Positions 25,064 through 32,589 of a stretch of 60,420 bases of DNA are shown one piece after another. The translations under genes were made by a program, and so were the position numbers. The notes beneath the pieces are model-generated. The model worked only from the letters and a program-made list of their open reading frames with translations, had not been told where the DNA came from and made no database searches. Every line of letters begins with the position of its first letter. The stretch's first letter is position 1. Origin of the DNA: CALHVX01 sp038757945 (GTDB taxonomy: Bacteria > Pseudomonadota > Gammaproteobacteria > Pseudomonadales > Azotimanducaceae); the NCBI GenBank assembly GCA_038757945.1, contig JBCDGJ010000005.1:1-60420 (forward strand). The letters run 5' to 3'.

Positions 25064-26393
25064 GCCTTTGCCCAAGCGGGATCGACGCGGCTGGTTCGCG
25101 GATACATCGCTGCTGGTTCGAACCAATCTGATCGTCGGCAGCAGCGTCGCACTGATTGCGCTCATTGCCACGGCATCCCTTTACAGCTTCGTCATCGAAC
25201 CCATATCCCGCCGCTCGGCCGATGATGCTGCGGCGCTGGTGGTGCTGGCGGCGCAGACCTGGGTGGAGCTGCCGCCGGCCGCGCGGCCGTTCTTTGAGCT
25301 CGAGATGGCCGAGAGCCATGATCTGATTCTAAGTGCCGACGTCCGCGATCTGCCGGAGGCTACCGCCATCGACGGCTTTGCCACGCTGCTGCGGGAGCGC
25401 CTTGAAGAACGCCTCGACATCGATCTCCGGCTGCTGGCCGCCGACGATCTGCTCTGGGCGAATGTCCCCATGGCCGAGGTTGTTCTGCAGACCGGCTTTG
25501 CGCCTGGCTTCGGCGCCGTTCAGCCGCTCTTTCCGGCGGTGATCATCACCGTAGTCGGCGTGCTCGTTGTGCTGCTGACATCGCTTCTGCTGACCCGCCG
25601 GATTACCCGGCCCCTGGTGCAGGCCGCGAAGCGGGCGGAGACGTTCCGCGGCGCCAGCGACTTCGAACCGCTGCCCGAAGAAGGGCCGCGGGAGCTCGTG
25701 TCGCTGGCACGCAACTTCAACACCATGGCCAGGGACATCGCGGCCCTGCTCGCCAATCGCACTACGCTGCTGGCGGGGGTCAGCCACGACCTGCGCACCC
25801 CGTTGACGCGGATGCGGCTTGCGCTGGAGCTGCTGCCGGAGACGGTGGAGGAAGACCTGAGGCTGCGGCTCGACCGCAACCTGACGAACATGGAAGCGCT
25901 GATCAACGATGCGCTGCAGCTTGCCCGCGGCACGCATGAGAAGCCGGAGCCGCTCGATCTGGCCCGGCTGTTGCCGGAGCTGCTGAGCCGCTACGAACCA
26001 GCACCCTGCCTGCGTATCGTGCAGAGCCGCCGGATTGATGCGCCGCCCGGGGCGCTGCAGCGGGTGCTCGGCAACCTGATCGACAATGCGGTTCAGCACG
26101 GGCAGGAGGTCGAAGTCCAGCTGGACGGTCTGACGATTGAAGTGCGTGACCGCGGTCCGGGGATCCCGGAGGCGGAGCGTGAGCAGGTGTTCCAGCCGTT
26201 CTACCGGCTCGACCGTTCCCGCAGCGTGGTGACCGGCGGCAGCGGGTTGGGCCTCGCCATCGCGCGCCAGCTCTGCGACACCCACGGCTGGCTGGTGCGT
26301 CTGGAGGCCAATCCCGGCGGTGGCACCCGGGCGGTGCTGGACCTGGTGCCGGGCCGGCTCAAGGGTTCCTCCACCGTCTCTCCGGCGAGTTGA
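25050..26393 (+). CDS. EnvZ-like sensor histidine kinase
   Basis: 447 residues from ATG 25050. A membrane segment (SSVALIALIATASLYSFVI, about 30-48), a ~110-residue periplasmic region, a second membrane segment (FPAVIITVVGVLVVLLTSLL, about 162-181) and a HAMP linker precede the dimerisation helix with the phospho-His in SHDLRTPLTRMRLAL. ATP-binding blocks follow: N box LGNLIDNAVQHG, G1 DRGPGIP, and G2 GGSGLGLAIARQL. It overlaps the response-regulator gene and would phosphorylate it. The periplasmic part gives no hint of the signal. Confidence 0.93.
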   Translation: MAAPRPLPKRDRRGWFADTSLLVRTNLIVGSSVALIALIATASLYSFVIEPISRRSADDAAALVVLAAQTWVELPPAARPFFELEMAESHDLILSADVRDLPEATAIDGFATLLRERLEERLDIDLRLLAADDLLWANVPMAEVVLQTGFAPGFGAVQPLFPAVIITVVGVLVVLLTSLLLTRRITRPLVQAAKRAETFRGASDFEPLPEEGPRELVSLARNFNTMARDIAALLANRTTLLAGVSHDLRTPLTRMRLALELLPETVEEDLRLRLDRNLTNMEALINDALQLARGTHEKPEPLDLARLLPELLSRYEPAPCLRIVQSRRIDAPPGALQRVLGNLIDNAVQHGQEVEVQLDGLTIEVRDRGPGIPEAEREQVFQPFYRLDRSRSVVTGGSGLGLAIARQLCDTHGWLVRLEANPGGGTRAVLDLVPGRLKGSSTVSPAS

Positions 26394-26460
26394 AACAGAC
26401 AGAAACAAAAGGTGGCGCCGGGGAAATTGGCGAGAAACAGCTCCAGAGGATACTACTCCT

Positions 26461-26653
26461 GTAGCTCAGGCTACTGCCGGGACAGCCAAGGCTGAACCTG
26501 GTGCCAACCGGCACAGACGGCGCCATGAGGCGCAAGAAGGGCCGTGCGGTGCCGTCAGGTGAACGCCCCAGTTTTCCAGGTGATCTCTATCCCCTTAAGA
26601 CCTCCGTGAGGTCTACTCCAACCGCCGACCATCTCTCCAGGTCGGCGGTTTTT
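26461..26653 (+). ncRNA. Candidate structured RNA with intrinsic terminator
   Basis: The 227 bp after the kinase gene contain a run of small hairpins: GTAGC-TCAG-GCTAC (26461-26474), GTGCC-AACC-GGCAC (26501-26514), GCGCC-ATGA-GGCGC (about 26522-26535), AGACCT-CCGTG-AGGTCT (26599-26615), and a strong terminator (26621-26653). The spacing of tetraloop hairpins is unusual for a plain 3' UTR. It may be a small RNA or the tail of the kinase mRNA. No known riboswitch family was recognised by eye. Confidence 0.35.
26621..26653 (+). terminator. Strong rho-independent terminator
   Basis: ACCGCCGACC (26621-26630) pairs perfectly with GGTCGGCGGT (26640-26649) around a 9-nt loop, followed directly by TTTTTATTT. 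This is the standard intrinsic terminator form and ends the regulator-kinase transcript or an RNA inside the gap. Confidence 0.9.
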
Positions 26654-26718
26654 ATTTGGGCCGCAGAAATTGGTCAGTTTGTTGTCAGGATGGCCCCGTA
26701 AGGGGTTGATTTGTTTCT

Positions 26719-26781
26719 GTACAACGCCGCCCCCTTGTCCTACCCTTCCGCCCGACTGAGTCAGGGTCGACGGCGTTGTAC
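26719..26781. repeat. 11-bp inverted repeat in 5' region of OmpA-type gene
   Basis: GTACAACGCCG (26719-26729) is mirrored exactly by CGGCGTTGTAC (26771-26781), 41 bp apart, ending 86 bp before the start codon. It could be paired operator half-sites or a long-range RNA hairpin in the leader. The rest of 26654-26867 shows no clear promoter. Confidence 0.5.
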
Positions 26782-26867
26782 GCCGCTGACTCGCTTTTAG
26801 TGCCCGGCTGCGGCCCGATGACGGTGAGCTGAAGACGGGAGAAGGGGCAAGAAAGAGGAGAGATTTC

Positions 26868-28184
26868 ATGCATTGCATCAGAGTTGCGGTGACCGCGCTC
26901 GCGCTGCTTTTGTTCAGCAGCTTCAGCTTGGCCGATGGCGAGTTCGGTGGCCCGAATACCGGGCAGGTCTACGTGGTTCCAGGGATCGCCTTCTCAGCGA
27001 GTCCTGACGATCTCGATCTCGAAGATGAATCCGTTGGTCCGGCCGGAATCATCGGCGTCCCGCTGACGGACCGCTTCATCGCTGAGGTGCTGGTCGGCTC
27101 CTATGACTTCGATTACCTCATCAACGGCGTCTCTGGAACTGATTCTGCCAACTCGGTCTGGGTGAACGGACTGTTCAAATACACCGAAGCAACCGGACCC
27201 TGGCAGCCGTTTCTGCTGCTCGGTGTTGGCCGTACGCAGTACGGTTTTGACAGCATCCGCGAGGACGTAACCGACGATCAGCTCAACTTCGGCATGGGCA
27301 CCTTCGGTGCGCTTGGCAATCGCTTCTCGCTTCGTGCTGACGTGCGCGGTGTCTGGAGTGAGGAAAGCGGCGGTTTCGAACCGTTCCTGTTTGCCGGCAT
27401 CTCCGCGATACTCGGTCCGGTCGACCGTGCCGCGCCGACCGATACGGATGGTGACGGCGTTCCGGATCGTCGCGATGACTGCCCGAGCACGCCCCCCGGC
27501 CGCACGGTCGGCGCTGATGGCTGTGAGCTCGACAGCGACGGAGACGGAGTGGTTGATGGCGATGATGTGTGCCCCGATACCCCTGCCGGTACCGAAGTGG
27601 ACAGCCGCGGCTGCCCGCCAGACGCGGACACGGACGGTGATGGCGTTGCTGACAAGGATGACGAGTGCCCCAATACGCCGGAGGGTGTCGAGGTCAACCG
27701 CTCGGGTTGCGGACTGGATTCCGACGGCGATGGCGTGCCGAACTACAAGGACAAGTGCCCGAACAGCGCAGCAGGCGCCCTGGTGGATGAAACCGGCTGC
27801 TACGTGATCCTGGAGGAAGACGTCACGATCGACATGTCGATCGAGTTCGACTCCAATTCGGCGGACATCCGCAGCTCCGAGGTCCAGGAAATTCGCGACG
27901 CGGTCGGGTTCCTGCGCCAGTTCCCGGAGGCGAATGCAGTCATTGAAGGCCACACCGACGACACTGGTGCCGAGGCCTACAACCAGCAGCTCTCCGAGCG
28001 CCGGGCGCAGTCGGTATACAACTACATGATCAACCAGGCCGGCATTCCCGCCGCCCGGCTGACCTATGTCGGTTACGGCGAGTCGCGTCCGATCAGCAGC
28101 AACGACACCGAGGAAGGCCGGCAGCGTAACCGCCGCGTCTCGGCCGTGCTGTCGGCAACCCGGGCCACCCGCGCTACCCAGTAG
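26868..28184 (+). CDS. OmpA-family outer membrane protein with thrombospondin type-3 repeats
   Basis: The 438-residue protein has a signal peptide (MHCIRVAVTALALLLFSSFSLA), an N-terminal beta-barrel-like domain of about 170 residues, four Ca-binding type-3 repeats (DTDGDGVPDRRDDCPSTP, DSDGDGVVDGDDVCPDTP and two more, about residues 190-305) and a C-terminal OmpA peptidoglycan-binding domain (SIEFDSNSADI; IEGHTDDTGAEAYNQQLSE; RLTYVGYGESRP). It links the outer membrane to the cell wall. AGAGGAGA precedes ATG 26868. Comparable to OprF/OmpA-type porin-like proteins. Confidence 0.93.
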   Translation: MHCIRVAVTALALLLFSSFSLADGEFGGPNTGQVYVVPGIAFSASPDDLDLEDESVGPAGIIGVPLTDRFIAEVLVGSYDFDYLINGVSGTDSANSVWVNGLFKYTEATGPWQPFLLLGVGRTQYGFDSIREDVTDDQLNFGMGTFGALGNRFSLRADVRGVWSEESGGFEPFLFAGISAILGPVDRAAPTDTDGDGVPDRRDDCPSTPPGRTVGADGCELDSDGDGVVDGDDVCPDTPAGTEVDSRGCPPDADTDGDGVADKDDECPNTPEGVEVNRSGCGLDSDGDGVPNYKDKCPNSAAGALVDETGCYVILEEDVTIDMSIEFDSNSADIRSSEVQEIRDAVGFLRQFPEANAVIEGHTDDTGAEAYNQQLSERRAQSVYNYMINQAGIPAARLTYVGYGESRPISSNDTEEGRQRNRRVSAVLSATRATRATQ

Positions 28185-28211
28185 CGCGCCCGCTAGGCAG
28201 TAGCGCGCCCG
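28179..28211 (+). repeat. 14-bp direct duplication at the 3' end of the OmpA-type gene
   Basis: CAGTAGCGCGCCCG occurs at 28179-28192 (including the stop codon) and again at 28198-28211, with 5 bp between. It looks like a recent small tandem duplication. Confidence 0.7.
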
Positions 28212-28213
28212 GT

Positions 28214-28238
28214 CCGGTTCCGTGGTTCACGGAGCCGG
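28214..28238 (+). terminator. 11-bp hairpin after OmpA-type gene
   Basis: CCGGTTCCGTG (28214-28224) pairs with CACGGAGCCGG (28228-28238) with one G-T pair and a GTT loop, 29 bp after the stop. No T tract follows, but the stem is strong. Confidence 0.55.
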
Positions 28239-28333
28239 ATTGCCGAGGGCCGGGTGGCAGGACCTGCGCCTGGCCCTGGACACGCAGCGGTTCACACGTA
28301 GCGGTTCAAAGGGACGCTGAATTTGCGATACTG

Positions 28334-28358
28334 GCCGCCTCATTGAGGCGGCTTTTTT
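28334..28358 (+). terminator. Rho-independent terminator before DUF2959 gene
   Basis: GCCGCCTC-ATT-GAGGCGGC followed by TTTTTT is a textbook intrinsic terminator. It separates the OmpA-type unit from the DUF2959 gene. The 95 bp before it hold a duplicated AGCGGTTCA (28286-28294 and 28300-28308), so a short RNA ending here is possible. Confidence 0.9.
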
Positions 28359-28390
28359 GTGCCCGCCAGGTCTGGAACGGAGTCTTGTTG

Positions 28391-29104
28391 ATGGTTCGTC
28401 GTGATGAATTGCTGGCGGCTGACGCCGCCCCCCGCTCGATCGGTCCTGCTACTGCCGCGGTTGGGCCGCTGCGGGTCCTGCTGCTGGCGTTCAGCCTGTT
28501 GCTCGCCGGCTGCGAAACGATCAGCTACAGCTTCTGGGAGCAGTTCGGCTACGAGAAACGGGATTTTCTGATCAGCAACGTCGAGGCTGCGCAGGAGGCG
28601 CAGGAAGAGGCAAAAGAAGAGTTCGCGGATGCGCTGGAGCAGTTCAGCAGCGTCGTCACCGTTGAGCCGAGCGAACTGCGCGACGTGTACGACCGGCTCA
28701 GTTCGGCGTTCGAAGACGCGGAAGACCAGGCGGAGGAAGTCAGCGAGCGCATCGACGACGTCGAAAACGTCTCTGACGACCTGTTCCGGGAATGGCGCAG
28801 CGAGCTGTCGGAGTACGACAACGCGAACCTGCGCAGCGCCAGCGAACGGCAGCTCAAGACGTCTGAAGCCAAGTACGCAGACCTGATTCGCGCGATGCGC
28901 CGCGCCGAGTCACGCATGGAGCCGGTGCTCAATGCGTTCCGCGACAATGTCCTGTTCCTCAAGCACAACCTGAATGCTCAGGCCATTGCGTCGCTGAAGA
29001 CCGAGCTCTCGAGCATTGAATCCAACGTGTCCGTGCTGATCCGCGAGATGGAGGCGTCCATCGCGGAATCCGAATCTTTCATCAACGATATGAAACAGGC
29101 CTGA
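28391..29104 (+). CDS. DUF2959 lipoprotein
   Basis: From ATG 28391 (GGAG upstream) the product has 237 residues. A long N-region leads to a lipoprotein signal with lipobox LLLAGC (about residue 41), then SYSFWEQFGYEKRDFL, the DUF2959 signature. The remainder is acidic, helical coiled coil (EAAQEAQEEAKEEFADAL; QAEEVSERIDDVENV; ASIAESESFINDMKQA). Members are periplasmic or membrane-associated with unknown function. The 26-residue stretch before the hydrophobic core is longer than usual for a lipoprotein signal, so an internal start cannot be excluded. Confidence 0.88.
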   Translation: MVRRDELLAADAAPRSIGPATAAVGPLRVLLLAFSLLLAGCETISYSFWEQFGYEKRDFLISNVEAAQEAQEEAKEEFADALEQFSSVVTVEPSELRDVYDRLSSAFEDAEDQAEEVSERIDDVENVSDDLFREWRSELSEYDNANLRSASERQLKTSEAKYADLIRAMRRAESRMEPVLNAFRDNVLFLKHNLNAQAIASLKTELSSIESNVSVLIREMEASIAESESFINDMKQA

Positions 29105-29134
29105 GAAGCGGCCAAAACGGGGAGGGGAGCGACC

Positions 29135-29635
29135 ATGGCGATCGATAAGTTTCTCGTAGAAGCAAGCCACATCATGATGTTTGCGCGTTCCGTCGGCGAC
29201 GCCAATCCGATTTACCACGATGCCGAGGCAGCGGCGAAGACAGAGCCCGGCAGGATCATCGCGCCGCCGACGTTTGCCCAGGCGAGTGCGCAGTTCGACC
29301 CGGACTACTTCCTGCGGCCCAAGATTGGCGAACCCTGGTTCGGCTCCGGCAAGGAGCCGACGGGAATCAAACCCAAAGAAGGGGGATCGGGCGGCGGCGG
29401 TGGCGGTGGCGGCGGGCTGCATGCCGAGCAGCACTTTGAGTATCACCGCCATATCTCTCCGGGCGATGTACTCACGGCGGAAGTCAAGCCCGGCAAAACC
29501 TGGGAAAAGGAAGGCAAGCGCTCCGGCAAGCTGGTGTTCTCGGAGACCGTGACCGAGTACCGGGACCAGAACGGCGAGCTGGTGATCACCGCCCGTGGGG
29601 TCGGTGTTCGAACTGAGCGACCGGTGGATCAGTAG
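29135..29635 (+). CDS. MaoC-like (FAS1-type) dehydratase, N-terminal domain family
   Basis: The 166-residue protein is a hot-dog fold dehydratase subunit of the HadA/FAS1-like type: FARSVGDANPIYHDAEAA and a late block HFEYHRHISPGDVLTAEV. An unusual run of nine glycines (GGSGGGGGGGGGLHAEQ, residues 87-103) sits between the two halves. HadA-like proteins lack the catalytic hydratase motif and need a HadB-like partner, which is the next gene 10 bp downstream. Likely acts on 3-hydroxyacyl-CoA or -ACP. A GGGGAGGGGAG stretch provides the ribosome binding site. Confidence 0.9.
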   Translation: MAIDKFLVEASHIMMFARSVGDANPIYHDAEAAAKTEPGRIIAPPTFAQASAQFDPDYFLRPKIGEPWFGSGKEPTGIKPKEGGSGGGGGGGGGLHAEQHFEYHRHISPGDVLTAEVKPGKTWEKEGKRSGKLVFSETVTEYRDQNGELVITARGVGVRTERPVDQ

Positions 29636-29645
29636 GAGGCCGAAA

Positions 29646-30050
29646 ATGCTGAAAACAGCCGATTTGAAAGTAGGCGACACCTACACCGAGTGTCTGGTAG
29701 AGGACCTGAAGCGCACGCAGATCGTTCAGTACGCCGGGACTTCGGGCGACTACAACCCCCTGCATACCGACGAGATCTTCACCACCCAGGTAGCCGGCTA
29801 CCCGTCGGTCTTTGCCCACGGCATGCTGACCATGGGCATGACCGGGCGCATGCTGACCAACTACGTCGGCGACGGCCGGCTGACGAAGTTCGGCGTTCGC
29901 TTCACCAAGCAGGTCTGGCCTGGAGACACGCTCCACAGCACAGCAACCGTTGACAAGGTTGCAGACGGGCTGGTGGAGCTGAGCGTTGCGACGACCAACG
30001 AAGCGGGCGAGGTCGTTCTCTCCGGCTATGCGGTGGCGCGCGTCGACTGA
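29646..30050 (+). CDS. MaoC-like dehydratase (HadB-like catalytic subunit)
   Basis: The 134-residue protein has the hydratase-2 signature YAGTSGDYNPLHTDEIFTTQ, with catalytic Asp and His, and the FAHGMLTMGM block. AGGAGG lies just before ATG 29646. It forms a two-gene unit with the preceding HadA-like subunit; the pair would make a heterodimeric (R)-specific enoyl-CoA/ACP hydratase as in the mycobacterial HadAB system. Physiological substrate unknown; steroid or long-chain acyl chains are possible. Confidence 0.92.
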   Translation: MLKTADLKVGDTYTECLVEDLKRTQIVQYAGTSGDYNPLHTDEIFTTQVAGYPSVFAHGMLTMGMTGRMLTNYVGDGRLTKFGVRFTKQVWPGDTLHSTATVDKVADGLVELSVATTNEAGEVVLSGYAVARVD

Positions 30051-30071
30051 CGGCACTCAGGTGTTCGTAGC

Positions 30072-30785
30072 TCAGGCTTCGCTGCGCTCCGGCGGCTGGC
30101 CGGCGCGGGCGGGCAGAAACCCGTGGCGGCCGGGATCTGCGCCGTTACGACGCTTTTCCAACAGGCTCTCGATCCGTACGTCGAGGTCCCGCACCTTACG
30201 CTCCGCCTTGCGGCGCGCCAGACGCTTGCTCCAGCGTGCCAGCGGGAGCAGATCGGAGTTACCGAGGCCATCGATCACCCACAGCTTCAGGGGCTCCTGA
30301 CCGCCGCGGTCTTCGACCACGAGGTTGTGCAGCAGCAGGGAGCGGGATGGAATCCGGTGCTCGATCCAGCAGCGACCGAATTCTTCGAGGGCTTGGTCGA
30401 GCGCTTGCGTACGGCCCCGCTCCCACAGATGTTGCTTCAGCGGCAGCGCAATTGCTCCGTCGTGAGAGCGGACCAGCTGGACCTGGATGCCGGTTCCCAT
30501 GTCGGTGTCGATCATGCCGAGATAGCGGGGCACGTGCTCGTTGAAGGCGGGACCGATCTGCCGCTCTAGCGTTATCAGCGTGCGCTGCTCCTGGCGGTTT
30601 TCATCGAAGGACCGGGCCGGCTTGAGGCGCCCCTTCAGGCCTTTGCGGCGACGCTTGTCCGCGAGGCTCACGTCCGGGTGCGGCACCTTGATGCAGACCC
30701 CGGGATCGTCCGGATGAACGAAACACCAGCGGTTCCCACCGCTGGCGAACGGTTGCAGCTGCCGCAGCGTGAGCGTGCTGATCAG
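30072..30785 (-). CDS. YrbL-like kinase-fold protein, probable CTG start
   Basis: The C-terminal part matches the PhoP-regulon YrbL family (kinase-like; ENRQEQRTLITL, then HNLVVE and LWVIDGLGNSDLLP as catalytic-loop and metal blocks). The only ATG/GTG/TTG-type start, GTG 30686, would cut off SGGNRWCFVHPDDPGVCIKV, which is the nucleotide-binding start of this family. The frame is open upstream to a TGA near 30880 with no ATG, GTG or TTG. CTG at 30785 overlaps the glycosyltransferase stop (CTGA) with GGAGGA 4 nt before, giving 237 residues. Coupling suggests a sugar- or lipid-core kinase role (inference). Confidence 0.7.
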   Translation of the reverse strand: MISTLTLRQLQPFASGGNRWCFVHPDDPGVCIKVPHPDVSLADKRRRKGLKGRLKPARSFDENRQEQRTLITLERQIGPAFNEHVPRYLGMIDTDMGTGIQVQLVRSHDGAIALPLKQHLWERGRTQALDQALEEFGRCWIEHRIPSRSLLLHNLVVEDRGGQEPLKLWVIDGLGNSDLLPLARWSKRLARRKAERKVRDLDVRIESLLEKRRNGADPGRHGFLPARAGQPPERSEA

Positions 30786-31828
30786 TTGTCCTCCAGCCAG
30801 GCGTAGCGCTCGCTGAGGGGGCGCTCCGTCGCAGTCTCGACGATGTAGCGGGCATACCGCTCGCTGGACAGCTCCTCATGAAAGAAGCGCCGGGTACGTG
30901 CCGCCCTGGCGCGGCGCCGGTCGTCATCCGAGTGAAACTCAGCGATCTGTGCCGCGAGATCTTCGGCAGCATGGAAGTAGACGATCGATTCCGGCGGAAA
31001 GAGATCCTGAAAGCCGTTGTCGGCATGGGTGAACACCAGCAACCCGTTGCCGCCGAGCTGCGCCATGCGCGCGGACGAGTACCAGTAGTCGCCTTCCTGA
31101 CGGTTTATGTTGAGCCCCATCCTGCTGTCCGCCAGCGCCCGGTCGTAGTCCAGACCCCAGACGCCGGGCACGCCGTTGGCGCCGGGCGTGCGAAAGCGCA
31201 GGTCAGCGGGAAGCTTCGGCCGCAGCTCGTCGACCAGGCTCAGCCGGTTGGTGTGATTGGCGCTCTTGCTGCAGAAAATGAGGTCGGTGTCGAGATCGGT
31301 GCGCAGGCTGCTGTCGAATCGTTCGATGCTGGCATCGACCGGATTCGGCATGTGAAACAGCCGGCCCCGGAGCGCTGGAAAAACCTGGTTCAAGGTGCGC
31401 CGGCCGGTTGAGACGATGATCCGATCGCACACTTCGGCGCGATGCTCGATCCGTGCGGCGTTGCTGGGGACGAACAGCGGGTCGTTGTTGCAGTGGACCA
31501 TGTGGACTTCGGGCCGCAGCTGTCGCAACGCCGCGAGGGTTGCATTGCTGATGCTGTCGCAGTGCCCGACGATGACCAGGTCCGGCTCTACGGCTTCAGT
31601 CATCTCCAGCAGCCGTTGCTGCGCTTTGCGCTCGCCGAGGTAACGGATGCCGAAGGGTGCTTCGAAGGCGGCCACATCGCGATCGGAGAAGTTGTGCAGA
31701 TCGAAGCCTGCCTTGATGAGCCCGAGATCGAGCTTGCGCGCCCAGCTGACCCGCGTCGCTCCGTAGCGACGCAGCTGCTGATGTGCGATGTGCAGGATGC
31801 GAACAGGAGGCTCGGCCGGCGTGGTCAA
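30782..31828 (-). CDS. Glycosyltransferase (family-1-like)
   Basis: The 348-residue protein starts at TTG 31828. The N-terminal half has a Rossmann-like pattern (RILHIAHQQLRRYGATRVSW; DLVIVGHCDSIS), the C-terminal half a GT-B donor-binding region (VPGVWGLDYDRALADSRMGL; QEGDYWYSSARMAQLGGNGL; SIVYFHAAEDLAAQI), as in CgeB- or GT1-like enzymes. It is coupled to a YrbL-like kinase, so both may modify lipopolysaccharide core or another glycolipid. A 14-bp tandem array lies 86 bp upstream of its start and could affect expression. Confidence 0.8.
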   Translation of the reverse strand: MTTPAEPPVRILHIAHQQLRRYGATRVSWARKLDLGLIKAGFDLHNFSDRDVAAFEAPFGIRYLGERKAQQRLLEMTEAVEPDLVIVGHCDSISNATLAALRQLRPEVHMVHCNNDPLFVPSNAARIEHRAEVCDRIIVSTGRRTLNQVFPALRGRLFHMPNPVDASIERFDSSLRTDLDTDLIFCSKSANHTNRLSLVDELRPKLPADLRFRTPGANGVPGVWGLDYDRALADSRMGLNINRQEGDYWYSSARMAQLGGNGLLVFTHADNGFQDLFPPESIVYFHAAEDLAAQIAEFHSDDDRRRARAARTRRFFHEELSSERYARYIVETATERPLSERYAWLEDN

Positions 31829-31913
31829 AGGCGGTGTCGTCCGGGATGCGGTTCCGATGGCCGGCTACCCTAGGGCACCTCTGTGCAAGTAGCAATCGTT
31901 TGGGTGGGCCACA

Positions 31914-32030
31914 CAGGCTGGGCCTCGCAGGCTGGGCCTCACAGGCTGGGCCTCACAGGCTGGGCCTCACAGGCTGGGCCTCACAGGCTGGGCCTCACAG
32001 GCTGGGCCTCACAGGCTGGGCCTCACAGGC
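31914..32030. repeat. Tandem array of eight 14-bp units
   Basis: The unit CAGGCTGGGCCTCA repeats from 31914 at exact 14-bp steps (31914, 31928, 31942, 31956, 31970, 31984, 31998, 32012), followed by a partial ninth ending near 32030. Only the first unit differs (final G). There are no spacers, so it is a minisatellite rather than a CRISPR. It lies upstream of the glycosyltransferase gene and next to the end of the Asp-less receiver gene. Near identity indicates recent expansion. Confidence 0.95.
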
Positions 32031-32072
32031 CGGTAACGAGCGGCTCGAGTTCTGATCAGCTACCGGTGACCG

Positions 32073-32468
32073 TCAGCTCTGCGCGACGCCCACGAAATCG
32101 AGCAGCTGATCGGTATCGATCATCGGCTTGTTGAGGATCTGCTCGACACCGGCGGAGCGGGCTTCCGCCAGCGTGGCATCCACGCGGCGGCTGACGAGCA
32201 GTGCAAAAGGGGTGGCGGGCTGCATGGCCATCACCGACTGAAACACTTCGATGCCGCGGGTGTCCGGGAGCTCGGATGCGCAGAGCACGCAGCGGGTCGG
32301 GAAGTTCTCGAAATCCGCCAGAAAGTCGCAGCCGCGGAAGTAGCTCTTCACCGGCAGCCCGCAGAGCTGGATGAGTTCGGCAATCGCATCCCGTACCGCC
32401 GTATCGAACTCGATCAGGCGCACCGGAGCCGTGACGACCGGAGACGACGGTTGGCTGGGCCCATTCAT
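32073..32468 (-). CDS. Stand-alone receiver-like protein lacking phospho-acceptor Asp
   Basis: The 131-residue protein follows the receiver fold of FixJ-type regulators: RLIEFDTAVRDAIAELI at the position of the acidic pocket, LCASELPDTRGIEVFQSVMA at the phospho-acceptor loop, FALLVSRR and the conserved Lys in ILNKPM. The Asp that normally precedes xxxP is Ala (ASELP instead of DIRMP), so it cannot be phosphorylated in the usual way. There is no output domain. It lies next to the FixJ/FixL-like pair and could act as a decoy or scaffold for that system. Confidence 0.7.
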   Translation of the reverse strand: MNGPSQPSSPVVTAPVRLIEFDTAVRDAIAELIQLCGLPVKSYFRGCDFLADFENFPTRCVLCASELPDTRGIEVFQSVMAMQPATPFALLVSRRVDATLAEARSAGVEQILNKPMIDTDQLLDFVGVAQS

Positions 32469-32515
32469 GCGGGGACTCTAACGGTCCCCTGACACCCGGA
32501 TCATCCGGAATTGTA

Positions 32516-32529
32516 CCTAGGGTTATTTT
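32516..32529. promoter_or_regulatory. CCTAGGG-type motif upstream of receiver-like gene
   Basis: CCTAGGGTTATTTT at 32516-32529 lies 48 bp before the receiver-like start (minus strand). It shares CCTAGGG and GTT with 34458-34471, the region upstream of the usp-cco operon. GTACCTAG overlaps the same place and resembles the FixJ-type GTANGTAG pattern by memory. Candidate site of the adjacent FixJ-like regulator; unverified. Confidence 0.3.
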
Positions 32530-32589
32530 GGTGCATTCGGCTAGCGCCACCCGGCCGGGAGCGCCGCCGGTAGCCTGCGCTTTCGGCCG

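Noticed and set aside
31914..32030. Possible CRISPR array
   Set aside because: Units are head-to-tail with no spacers and no cas genes nearby.
31783..32055. Open frame over the tandem array giving a 14-residue repeat peptide
   Set aside because: The peptide repeat is a consequence of three 14-bp units (42 bp) and lacks a ribosome binding site; it overlaps the glycosyltransferase 5' end.
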